This document shows, piece by piece, positions 40,785 to 52,600 of a stretch of DNA of 64,000 nucleotides. Position 1 is the first letter of the stretch; the number at the start of each line of letters is the position of its first letter. The position numbers were made by a program, and so were the translations under genes. This stretch comes from Alternaria dauci (Eukaryota > Ascomycota > Dothideomycetes > Pleosporales > Pleosporaceae). The DNA is taken from NCBI RefSeq assembly GCF_042100115.1, contig NC_091276.1, forward strand, positions 2,480,001 to 2,544,000. Reading direction: 5' to 3'. The notes beneath the pieces were generated by a model. It saw only the letters and a program-made list of their open reading frames with translations. It ran no database searches and had not been told where the DNA came from.

Positions 40785-43700
40785 GGTATATAAATCCTCT
40801 CTTGAACCCTCTCTTCTATCCATCTACACTACATCTGTTTTCCTTTTTCTCCAAAACCGAGACCCCTGGTTTTCATGTTTGCCTGACGTTTTTGTTCAAA
40901 ACGCAATTAAATATACCACTATGCTCGTCGTCCGCCAGTCGCCTCTCTCTTTTTCTCAAAACACCAAAAATTTACCCCATCGAAACCTTCTGCCAGCGAG
41001 ATGCAAATCGAAAACAGGAGAAAAATGTATCCATGGAAACAAGGACGTCCTGTGCGAAGACACAACTGGACTGACCCATGGCTTTCCCGGACCAGCAGCT
41101 CTGTCGCTCGCTGGTGTCTATCCGAGTACCTCACGCCTTCGCTCAAGTTTTACCAAAACAAGCACGACACGGTTGTACGTGTGTGCGCCAGCTTCCCTTT
41201 TCTCGAAAACATACATATACACGAGATCCATATGTGTGAGCTTTCTTCCCGGCTACTTTGCAAAATGACATTCGAAAAACGATATGTGAACGATTGCTCT
41301 GTCTGGAACCAAAAAACCATAGTGGAAAACACCAATGAGCGGGAAGATTTGTTCGGCTGCACAAAAACCGATCTGGAAAACACGTTACGGGGACTGGAAA
41401 ACGGAAACGAGGACATAAACACCTCCCCTCAGGCTCCTGTCTCCCTTCTTTTGACACGACCCTGCTTCCAACCTCAGCAAAAATGAAAATGAAAAGGACA
41501 GAAGCACATGGACTGCTGCTCTTCCTTCCTAAATAAAAAAACTACATTCTACGAGCGATGAGCTTCCGTCGCTATTCCCTCTACTATCTCGAACGCAACT
41601 CGAACTGGAGTCTGTTAACTGGATCTTGAATTACACTCAAAGGCAGAATCTAAGAGCCTCATGGAAACATTCTTCTGTGTTGCACTTTACACACAAATAT
41701 CCGTGTACGACAATGTCATGGACATCGGCAATGCCGGGACGCGCATATAAAAGCTTCTCTCCTGCGTCTGGCTATGTCTCCTTCTTTACTACACATACAC
41801 CATATCTCTCTCTCAAAAAAGATGGAAACCCGTCGAGTATGGAGTGTCCGCTCTTTCTTCCTACGAAATATACGCAAAACTCGAACATGTGCTGTGTTGC
41901 GTCTCCAGAAACAGGTCACTCACGGTTGATGGCTGATACCAGCTGCCCTCTATTACTCAAAACTGAACAGGCCTATCTCGAATGTGGTGTTGCTCAGCTT
42001 TTTTTCACGCTATACTTTTCTTCAGCAAAACTCACACGCTAAGACTTACGTCGAGCTGCTGCGCTTTTCAAAATCACCGAGTGGTGTACATATGATTGTC
42101 CTGTGTTGCTTCCGGACAGACACAACCGAAGATTTCATGGCGATCAGGAAAGCAGGGCCGGAACTGGATTATAAAAGCTCGTCGTCTGTCTCTGTTTCTC
42201 TCTCTCTACTACACAACACTGCCAAAGTATCCGATCAAAACGGCTGGAGCTCTATATCAAGTGGCTCTCCGAGTTTCTTTTTCCAAAACGTCATGTATAC
42301 ACAATGATGTCTGTGGCTCGCTGGCGTCCACTGTCTTCTATTCAAGATGGCCATATCACACTTATTACGTCGGAGAGTCGGCCTGCTCATATAAAATTCC
42401 GAAAAAACCTCTCTGGTCGAAAACCGAAGAACGACAACCTTAGTCTTGCGGGCTAAAGAGCTGGATTCAGGGCATGAGCGACTATAAAGCATCCTTCATT
42501 CTGCGTTGGCTGCTTCTTCGCCATCGACTCTCTTCTCCTAATCGACTCCAAAAGAATAGCAGCATCCAGGGATGGCTGTTGTTTGCTCTAAAAACTTCCT
42601 ACATGAGCAGGTATGCTGTGTTTCCGCTCTTCGATTTCCAAAAACCGTATGGCATTATTTCCATGTAACTCTTTCGCGGAAAGAAACAAGAATGGGAAGT
42701 GGCGCATACGATGGACAGCATGTCACAAGAAAAGCTTGTGTCATAATGTTTGATGTGCTCGCACAACCGAAGAGCAGCTATAAATCCAGCCCCTACTGGC
42801 CTCTTTTCTTCCTTTCTAAAGTACGGTCTTTTTGCTGGATCCCAAAAGTGGTGTTGGTAACGCATGATGTGCTCCGGGCTTGTTTTCTCAAAATACAAGA
42901 GTCAGCTCGACGTGCAATGATTCCTTCTCAAAGTGATCGACAACGAGCCATGCTTACGCGGGCACAGAACTGCATAGGTGTCCGTGGGAACTCGTTAATA
43001 AAAGCGTCTTCTGGGATTCTGCCATCCAGTTGCCTAGTACACCCATCGTGGCATATATTCTTAAAATTTCATACCTGCTCAACATATCATGAGGCAATAC
43101 CCATGAGTACTTATGCATACGCTTCCCAAAAATTGGCGACAGAAGACGCTATGTCTTCCTTCTTGCCTTCCGCAAACGACTATACCGCCGCTATCATCAG
43201 ACAAGGAGCGGGGTTGATCTCAAAAACACACTATGGTTCACTTGAGCACGCAGAATGGCTATGGGAAATACAAATGGCAATTCTCAATAGTTGAATCAGT
43301 GGACAAAGTGGGAAACACTTGCCGCGTCATCTGCGTCATCTCTTCTGCAACAACACACTTCGCAGTATTACCCAAATTCATACAAAATGACCCGGATGCC
43401 TCGGTCTGCCGATTGGAGACTCTCACTCGTTGTCTCAATGCTTTGGTTGAATGTGAGAAGGAGCTGTTGTATGCTCTCGAAGAATTCCACTGAAGAAATC
43501 CATGACCACTGATCGTACGGTACAAAGACTATGCAGATCTGTTTCATGTCCAGCAGGTTGCTGTATCGTAAAAACATCATGTTACGACATCGTATTGTGG
43601 CGATCATGGTTGGGTAGAGTCGAGGTTGCGTATATAAAAACTCCCACTACATTATCATTCTTCTTCGTCAAAAATTAACGCCATAACTGGCATTATCAAG

Positions 43701-44260
43701 AATACGGATGTTGCTTTCATGTGGCTTTTCCGGCTCGTTCTCGAAAACCGCAGACAAAGAATACGATGAGTGTTCGCGTTGCTGGTCCACACGGACCATA
43801 AAGACAAGGCGACTATACTGATGAGACAGGAAGAATATTCTTTCTTAGAAACATGCTGGAACAAAGAGATAAGAATATTCCTTACGTCTTCTCTGCCCGG
43901 AATAGGGGATACAGCTGATATACAGCCGTCACAATCTTCTTACATCTCGGAACTCGTTAAACAACATGGTATTTCATCACTCGAAATAGCAGCAGATGGC
44001 GTCATGACTGTAGCAAAACCCCCCCCCGCCAATAGTGCATGCTGCGCCCGTGTGGGCTTCTGCTTTACTCTCAAAATTGTCACTGCCAAGGTCCATGTGG
44101 CAAAATGTCGAAAACCGTCGCGTCCACACCACCAACCTCCGATATGCGATCCACAGTCCCGATAGATCGTATTTGTAAGTTGTCGTCCAGATGTATTCTG
44201 GTTAGCGTTTTCCTGATCAATGTCACCTGCTCATGTCCCTTGTATCATCGGGCCCAAAAC
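40785..44260 (+). repeat. Degenerate short-module array with recurrent TATA boxes
   Basis: A 3.5-kb stretch between two convergent gene ends, with no recognisable gene. About 40 copies of a motif recur at irregular spacing, often 40-65 bp: a pyrimidine tract ending in CAAAA or CGAAAAC (for example at 40852, 40897, 40957, 41154, 41205, 41875, 42236, 42284, 42638, 42888, 43742, 44070, 44254). Many copies are preceded by an ATGNTGTGYTNC-like core (41229, 41885, 42609, 42865). The motif is strongly biased to the plus strand. Seven TATA boxes occur at 40789, 41746, 42170, 42390, 42483, 42779 and 43633, several followed by CT-rich leaders. The repetition is seen by eye; its nature (diverged minisatellite, non-coding RNA locus or decayed small genes) is open. 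Confidence 0.6.
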
Positions 44261-44364
44261 GTCACAGATGACCCACCAAGCACATATGTGCCGTCACTCA
44301 GTCAATAGCACCTGAAGAACCCATGATAAGATCTATATCGTCAGCTACGTTACTTCTTTTCTTA

Positions 44365-47300
44365 TCATATCCTGGCAACAATCGTGCAAGGCTCTCTCAT
44401 GTACCAAGTCCGCAGTTTCGGTTCGCCCAAGACATTACCACCCTGCAGCAAAGTATGAGTGTCTATATCCGCCTTTTGATGCTCATCTCCACCTCCGACC
44501 TTGATGAACTCTGCCTCGTCGACCGTTGCACCGATCTCGTAGGTACCGCTGCATAGCGCAACGATACCAAGCTCAGACTCTACAGTTTCTCCAGGTTGTA
44601 TGACCGGTAGCTTGCGTTGTAGTACTCCAGTCCACGAGAAGCGCTTGTCGAGGTCCAACGCAATGTTGTGCGGGAGGCCAGCGACATGTGGCTGTAGCCT
44701 TAATATCGGCGAGATGGGACGCGGACTTCGGTTACGGACGGACGTCTTCAGTGTAAGAAACTCATCTACTGGTACCTTGAACTTTGCGCGGCCAAATTGC
44801 CGCACGGTATCTTCGCCATCTGCTGCGGGGTAGTCCGAGATGATGGTTGTAGTGATGGCAAGATCCTCAAGTCTGATGGCCTCAACCATCCGCGGCGTGA
44901 AGCGGATGCCGCGCAGTTCCAGTTCACCATGACGTCCATTCCCGTCTTCTGTCCACGTTCCTCGCACAAGTTTGAGTAGCTCTTCGCGATACCAGAAAGC
45001 TTCCCTGCTCGCACGTTCGGTTTCGGGAGAGATTTTGCTCGTGCTAACGACGAATTGACGTTGATTAGCAGGGTTCAAGGATGGAACAGCGGCGTGAGGG
45101 TCTTGTAGATAGACCTTTGGAAGGATCATGGCGATCCTACTGACATGCCCTGGCTGTATGACTTCATTGACACCATGTGCTTCGTTCCAAGATTCGTCGC
45201 TGTACTTGCCGTTGAGCATAGGCTCTCGAGCTTGGAGCGATATCGACAATGGGTTCGGCCACGAGTTTCTCAGATCTAGAAGGAGCATGCAGTGCTCTTC
45301 GTCGTTCTCGAGGCTTTGCTTCTGGTTTAGGAAGGACCGGAGATGGCTGGCAGCTTTCCCGGATGCCGGTGGAGGTGATGACTCGTGGTCAGCCTTAGCT
45401 TGTGAACCCGACGATACGGTATCGAACCAGCCGATGTCGCCGGAAAGGGGTACTATGTCTGGGCGCTGAAGCTGCACACTTGCATTCACAGTGATGGAGA
45501 TGGGCGCCGACACCTGGCGGGTGAAGAAGTGTTCCTCAACTTCCGATCTTCGCTTCCCAAGGTTGGCGTAATCGATCTGGATGGTAGCATCCGTCAGTCT
45601 TGTGCGGCCGATAACCTCAATAGTAAATTCGGCTTCGGCGCCCGGCTTGATACTCGGTGATTCCTCGGCCTCGTTCTTACACCAACGCAAGGATGGATGA
45701 TGAGCGAGCTGGACCTCTAGTTCGTGCAACTCAGCTGCGGGTAAGTCTTTGTTGGACGTCGCCGCTTGTATTGCGGCAGTTGCGGTATCCTGAAAAGAGA
45801 TGTGAACAAAGTCGACAGCTGTTACAGCTGAGGTGTTCTTGACAGTAACGGTGAAACGTTTTCTCTCGCCTTCAAGCACCATGACCGCTGATTGTGGTAA
45901 AGACACTTTGGTGATGACAATGACAGGCTGATCTGGTATTACAGAGAACGTCAGTGACTCTGGCTTCGGCTGAAAGGTGGCCCTATGGTCGATCGATGGC
46001 GCAATAGCCGAAGAGGGCCGTGATGCTGGAGCGCCTAGACATGCTTTGAGACCCATGCGCTTCATCTTGGCTTCTCTCTTTGGCTTCCATGGTTCAGGAA
46101 ATATAGGGAAGAGCCGTTCTCGACATCCAATGAGCTTGACATAGCAACCAATGATCTTCAAGGATCCCGATGTTCGCGCTGTTCCTGTAATCTGGAACTT
46201 TTGGGTTCTGTAAGGACCAAGCAGGAAGTGCTCCTCTAGTGCAAAAAATTCCACACCTTCAGCCGCTATCTTCAACGACTCTACCCCAAGCTCGAACTCA
46301 TATGGGTTCTGCATGGCGATGACGAAGCGATAGTGCTCATTAGCAACCAGAACTGTTTGTGCAGCATTCGTCTGCGGCTTCTTCAACCACGCATTATGGA
46401 GGAATGGGCCTTCTTTTCCTTGGCTATCGGACTTTAGTTCCGTCCCCTGCCTCTGAGTTAATCGTAGAGGTTCCAGTTCCTCAAGTATAAACAACCCGCG
46501 GACAAGAAAGTCGTCCCAATATTCTGTCTCAACGTGTTGTAGCCCAAGCTTCTTCGCAGCTGTGACTGTTCTCGAGATGTTCGAGTAAAGCCGGATCTGC
46601 TCATCCCGTGCAAGAGACACGAACACGTCGGTGCTGTTAGGCCTGGGCGCTGTACCCGGGCCTGCGACCCGCAGTAAAAGGGCAGTGAAATGGAGAACGC
46701 CGTTGAAATCCGGTAACGCTTCGCAGAAACTGAGACATGTTCGCAGTATTTCCAGCTTGAGGCTAAGACTGCCAAAAGTTCGCAAGGAAGAAATTGCCAG
46801 AATAGCGTCGACCACTCGTTGACTAGCAATGCTGTCTGAAGCACTCTCCGCGTTCTCGTTTCTTTGACTGGGTACGGTGATGTCGGGCATGTTCCCCTTC
46901 GAATTTGGTATCCCGTATATTCGACCCAGTAGACCCAGAAATTCTTCGATACCTTGCTCGACTTCGCCTTCGCCCAAGTTGAGGGCACCGGTTCCGGAAG
47001 TGCCACCACTTGCGATGTTCAAAGCGGCAAGACCGGCAGCCGGGTGAACTCCCATCTCAGCTGCTCCCACTTTACGGGCTTGAATCAAGCCAGGAACTAG
47101 GGATGTGATGAACTCCTTCATGACGATGGCCTTCTTACGTTGTAATCCCAATGACGACAAAATCGAAGCAACACCAGCTAGTACTACGACGCGGTCCGTA
47201 GGATTCATTCCAGAGCTTTCTACGGGTCCAGGTAATGCGCGAAATAGCATGGAAGCGATGTCATTGCGCGTAGGATGTACATTAAGCCTCGGCACTGAAA

Positions 47301-48996
47301 GCCGTGCTTTCTGCTTGTACGGTACGTTCTGTACAAGGTGTCGTAGCGCATCTTCGTCGAGGAATCCCGCGGATAGATTGATTGCAGCCAATAACTTGGA
47401 AAACCGTATTACACATTCCGAGAAGGCAAGAGGCGGCAACGATTCTCCAGCGAAGTTGGCCGCACGTGTATACAAGTTCAGTATCATGTTGACCAAGTCT
47501 GGCAGCAGCGAGTTGAGAGCATCTAACGAGTTGTCGTGCTTTTGCGGTTTCGCTGGAGTTGAGACATCGGAAGCACTGTTCGATGGCGTATGCGTTGGTG
47601 TGATGCCTCCGCCAACTGGATAGCAAACTTCAGGTATCTGTAAAGGTTGATGAGCAACTGCAATATTGTTCATACGAAAGGAGAACAAACCTGAAACTCC
47701 ATGCCTGACCAAGCAAAGAGAAGCATGCACACCATGATATGCTCAAGAGCTTTGGCATGCCATAGATGATCGCTCAAGGCTCGGGCTCTAGTTGCGCCCT
47801 CTGTGAGCTCTCGTACTGCCTCAACCCACTGGCCCGCGCACATGTATAATGTACCAATCACAATTCCAATACGACCACGTCCCTTGTTCCTAGCCCTCTC
47901 GCCGACTCCACCAGAACCAAAGCCGTGGATTGACACGCGGTCTGCGGCAGTCTTCTTGGTTGCAGTGCTAGGTCTGCTAGAATCACTATTCGTTTGATGC
48001 AGTGTATTGGCTGAGTTGACACCTGATATCTCATCAAACGTTGTTGGTGGTGTACGTGTACCTTGCGCACTCGAAGAAGCAGTTCTTGGATCCTCTGTGG
48101 ATAATGGTCCCCCTGAATTTGATGACAACACAGGCATTGACATTCTGTGGCCATCCTTCAGTGCGTTATTCACGGGCGACTCTGGCCTACTGGCAGTAGG
48201 GGTTTGCGAGTTGCGTCGCGCGAATTGCGAAGTCGAGTCAGCTGCGGCCCAGCTGGGTGTGACCTCCATTGCACCATTCTGAGAAGCTGGCGAGACCAGT
48301 GTGGGGAGAGCTTGTATAGATTTCGCCAAGGTTGTCATCTCTGCTAGTAGGGTTGCAGTAAGATCGCACATGAAGGTCTTCATCGTAGTAGTCTTTAGAT
48401 GCGACTTTGGTGGGATCAAGAGCGTTTCTTGAGGCAAGCGCGGATGTCGAGACTGGGTTGCTGAATCAAACATCATGATGCTGTGGAGATACGCCCTGGG
48501 GAACTGTTCTCTGAGATCATCGACACCGAACTGGATAGCGTTTGCTTCATCATCGTTGACTGGGGGGTCTTCAAATGTCGTACTTGATGTGCCATCAGTC
48601 GCACGTGACGGCTGTAGCCAGACATACTCGGACGCGTCCCCGATTCCAATGACAAGCAGGGGCTCTCTGAACTGCTCAAACGGCGAAAGAGATAGATGAG
48701 AAGCCGATGGCATGGAAGTTGACAAGTCATAAAGTAGAGTTCCGTCAGGCCACGCTAAAGGAGAAAACATATCTATGCGTCGCCAAGATCAGTAAACATC
48801 AGAGCTAAGCTGGATCACGAGGGGTCGTACTCCGGTCAGGTCGCGGATCAGGGCTGATGTCACCCAGTCGAACCAGTGACTCTTGTTGCAGGAGGTCGAC
48901 AAAGGCTATGAAGCGCGAACGCTTGATGCGACTCACGGGAAGAAGCAAGGCCCTAATGCGCGCAGGCGCGATCGGGGACAGAGGGTCGACTGCCAT
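44365..48996 (-). CDS. TRS120: TRAPPII complex subunit Trs120
   Basis: Three exons: 48996-48831, 48772-47691 and 47637-44365, with introns of 58 and 53 nt. Total 1506 residues. The start (MAVDPLSPIAPARIRALLLP, then IKRSRFIAFVDLL) and the next block (LGDISPDPRPDR, NMFSPLAWPDGTLLYDLS) are those of fungal Trs120, a subunit of the TRAPPII complex that activates Rab11-type GTPases at the trans-Golgi. The middle has a low-complexity insert (Ser/Thr/Pro) before GRIGIVIGTLYMCAGQWVEA. The C-terminal half is built of beta-sandwich-like segments (YRFVIAMQNPYEFELGVESL; ITVNASVQLQRPDIVPLSG). It ends next to the repeat array. Confidence 0.92.
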
Positions 48997-49613
48997 CGCA
49001 ACATCTGGAGACTGGAGACCTGACGGCCAAAAACAATAAACTGGATCAGGAGGATAGCGTCGTGTTGGCGGGTGCCTGCATGATGCGTGGAATACGGCGG
49101 ACGGTGAAACGGTTGGTGATCCTCAAAGCTTCGGCCCTCGTGGCAAGGCCCGAAATGATCTAACCACTTCCGGCGCTGGCCCCTGCGCCGGTGCCTGCAA
49201 CATCAAGTGCCACTCGAAACACGACGTCTCACCGACAACCCTTCGCCTTCCACCAGGCTGCGCTGCTGTCTTTGATATGTTTCCTACGTTCTGCATAGCG
49301 TGAGCATATTCAGGAGTGTTGTTTTTGCTGCGCAGGAATATTCGACGGTCTGGCTCGTCCTCACGGCTTTGCCACCGCCTCCCACGTCTTACCAGCACAT
49401 TTAGTACAACCAGCGCGTTCACATTACAACTTCAACCACAATCCGGACCTATCTCGCGGGGCACCAGCGGGGTAGACTAAGAACGATTTTCCGCATTTGA
49501 AGCTCTCACACTTCTTTTGCATACAGTGTTGCTGCGCTCCACTTCGAGATCTGCCACTCTGGCTTCAAACATCAACGCCACTCTGTTAGGCATCTTCTGA
49601 TAATCTTTGCAAG
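48997..49613. other. Divergent intergenic region TRS120 / DUF3684 gene
   Basis: 617 bp between divergent starts, presumably both promoters. No other feature seen. Confidence 0.55.
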
Positions 49614-52600
49614 ATGGCTGCGATTGATTTTGCGCGGCTGCGCAACCAAACCATGGCCGATGGTTTCGATAGCGAGGTCACGGTCAACACTCGGGCCTTG
49701 ATCGACAAGGTCCTTGCACGTTACTCCAGCGAACATACGACATTGCGAGAGTTGATACAGAACGCGGCAGATGCGAAAGCAGACCAAGTCATCATTAAGT
49801 TCGAGACGGATCCATCTCTGACTGTTCCCACACCACAGGCCGCCGAGGATCCCGTTCTACTGAAGCATATTATCCAACATCACACACTCAAGCGACTCGT
49901 TGTAAGCAATAACGGTCAGCCATTCACAACCGCAGACTGGAGTCGTCTAAAAAGTATCGCGGACGGCAATCCAGACGAAACGAAAATTGGCGCTTTCGGC
50001 GTCGGGTTCTACAGCGTCTTTGCCGACTGCGATGAGCCGTTTGTAGTTTCAGGAGACCGGACCATGGCGTTCTACTGGAAGGGTAATATGCTTTCGACAA
50101 AGGCCGCCCCTGTACCACCCGAACACGATACAAGAGACACTATATTTATGCTCGAATATCGACAAGCAAACCCTGCATCCCCGTCGTACAATCCATCGAA
50201 GCTACCGAACTTGCCCACCCTGTGTCAGTTTTTGGCAACGAGTCTCACGTTTGTTGGGTTACAAAGCATCGAGCTTCACGTTGATGATTACGTTGTTGCG
50301 TCATTCAACAAGAAAATATCACCTCCGGAGGCCATCCGCGTGCCCAACGGACTCAAGACAGAGACCGAAGGGGGTTTAATGCGAGTGACTGATGTTACGC
50401 AACAGCACTCTCAGATCGATGCGGCCTGGATGAACGTCATCGCCACCGCTCAGTTGCCCCCAAAGAAAGCAGCAGATCTCGTACAGCAAGAAGTACGCAA
50501 CGCTGGCACTTCGCTCCGAAGCTTTTTCTCAAAGTTTGCATCGGCACCTCCTCCTCCCACGAAGAGTGTCAAGCCTGTGCCAGAGAAGACGATTTCCAGT
50601 GAAGAAATAGCAGGTGACTCAACAGGCACAATCTTTCTAAAAGTATGCACTGTGGTTGCGGCTACAAAAGTCTCGCAAACTTTTACAAGGGAAATCGAGC
50701 GGGCAACCAAGAAATCACCACCCAAGACGATTAAAATCGCACTTCTGACATGTCCGTATCAGGACCCATCAACCACTCTGGCAACAGGCTCGGGAAGTTC
50801 GGCCGCGCTTGCAGATAAGATCTTCGCAGAAGTCCTCCCAACGAAATCTGGACGAATCTTTATCGGGTTTCCTACCGCTCAGACAACGGGCTATCTTGCA
50901 CACATCTCGGCACCATCGCTTATTCCGACAGTGGAGCGAGAGAATGTGGATATGAATGCCCGTTACATTTCTACCTGGAACATCGAGCTTCTACGCGTTG
51001 CAGGGCTGGCGTGTCGCATTACCTACGCAGCAGAGTTGGCAGCGTTACAAACTCAGTTTGGCAAAGAATCTATGGAGACTTTGATCGCGAAGACTGCTTA
51101 TGTGTTCAAACAATACACATCTAAATCATCACATCCATCCACGGCTCTCGGGGATAAGATCGACGAGGCGTTCTGGAATTGTTCCAAGGATCAATCGATT
51201 GACATCCTTTCGACCAAGGGATTCTTGCCGAGTAAGCGCGTGCGTATGCCAGCAGAAACTTTGAGCTTTCTAAATGAGGTTCCTATGGTTCCCCAGGAGC
51301 TGGCAAATGGCGCGGTCGACTTCATGCTCAACCTACATAACCGCGGTTTTATCACTGAGCTCACGATGCAGGACATCCGCCAGGGCCTGGAGTCACGGGC
51401 ACTGAACGAGGACGAGCTTTCCGAATTCCTTAAGTGGTGCGGAGCTAAGCTGGAAAGCGGCGAAATTGACGTCCCCGGCTCTCGTAGTTTGTTCGAAAAC
51501 ACTGTCGCCAACATCGATGTTCAGCCAGAGAAGAATTCTGGTAGGATTCTTGCCTTGGGCGACATAAGCACGTTTGTGAACCCAGCACGCATCGGTGCGC
51601 ATTTGCCGCTCCCACCAGACACGATACCTTTCACTTTCACAAGAGGCATGTCGATGAAACAACTGCAACTTTTTGGTTGGGTGGAGTTGTCGATGGTTCG
51701 TTGGCTTCGGCATATGACGACACGCCCACAGTTGGATGACTTCACCAAAGACGAGAATTTAGCGCTTTCCGTACTGACTTTGACGTCCAAGTGCTGGGAG
51801 CAACTCGATGGGACTTCCAAGGAGACAGTTGTTAAGATCTTGACTCCCCACACGATCTTGCCTACGAAGATGGGCATGCGGCGACCAGCTGAGTCATACT
51901 TTCCTACTGTCAAGCTTTTCGACGATCTGCCGACTGTGACGCCATTCCCAGGCTCCAAGGAGAAGTTCCTCCTAGCGCTAGGGGTACGAAAGACCATCGA
52001 TCTCCCGATGGTGTTTGACAGAATGCGCAGTCGTGACGCGCAGCAGGCTGAGAAGTCTGAGAAGCCGACCTGGAATCACGTTGACCTTATCCGCTACTTC
52101 GCATCCGTCATTAACGAAATTCCTGCGAAAGATCTCAACCGACTACAACAAACAGCATTTTTGCCAGGGAACGGTGCTTTGGTAAAGCCAGGCGAGCAGT
52201 TTAAAGCTTCGGATCTTTATGCACCAGACCCGGCTATTGTAGCTTTGGGTCTTACACAGATCAACCTGCCCTTCGAGTTCAAGCCTACTACCCGGGAAGG
52301 TGTACTACTTTTGCGTCTTGGACTACGACAATGGCCAGATTCCATCACTATCGCAAACGTCCTCCATCGCGCCGGTCAAGCCAAAGATCTCCAGCTCTAT
52401 ACGCGTGCGATGGAATACTTCTTGACAAATTACTACAAGAACAACTACGCCGCAGAGCACCAGAAGTTTGCCGCCCTGACTCTTCCGATCTTGCCAACCG
52501 AACAAGCTCCTTTTCCAGCATTAGTAGGCCCGTTCCAATGCTACACTAATGAGCATGCAGCCTGCCTAGGATTTCCGATCTTACGAAGCGACCTTCGCAG

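Noticed and set aside
42572..43294. A 240-codon plus-strand open frame inside the repeat array
   Set aside because: Its translation shows no domain, starts without a supported promoter context, contains a TATA box and several array motifs, and resembles neighbouring frames only where TATAAA reads Tyr-Lys. I treat it as a by-product of the array.
40785..44260. Array as telomerase RNA, snoRNA cluster or LTR retroelement
   Set aside because: I found no telomere-template-like CTAACCC repeat, no consistent C/D box pairs, and no reverse-transcriptase, integrase or long terminal repeats.
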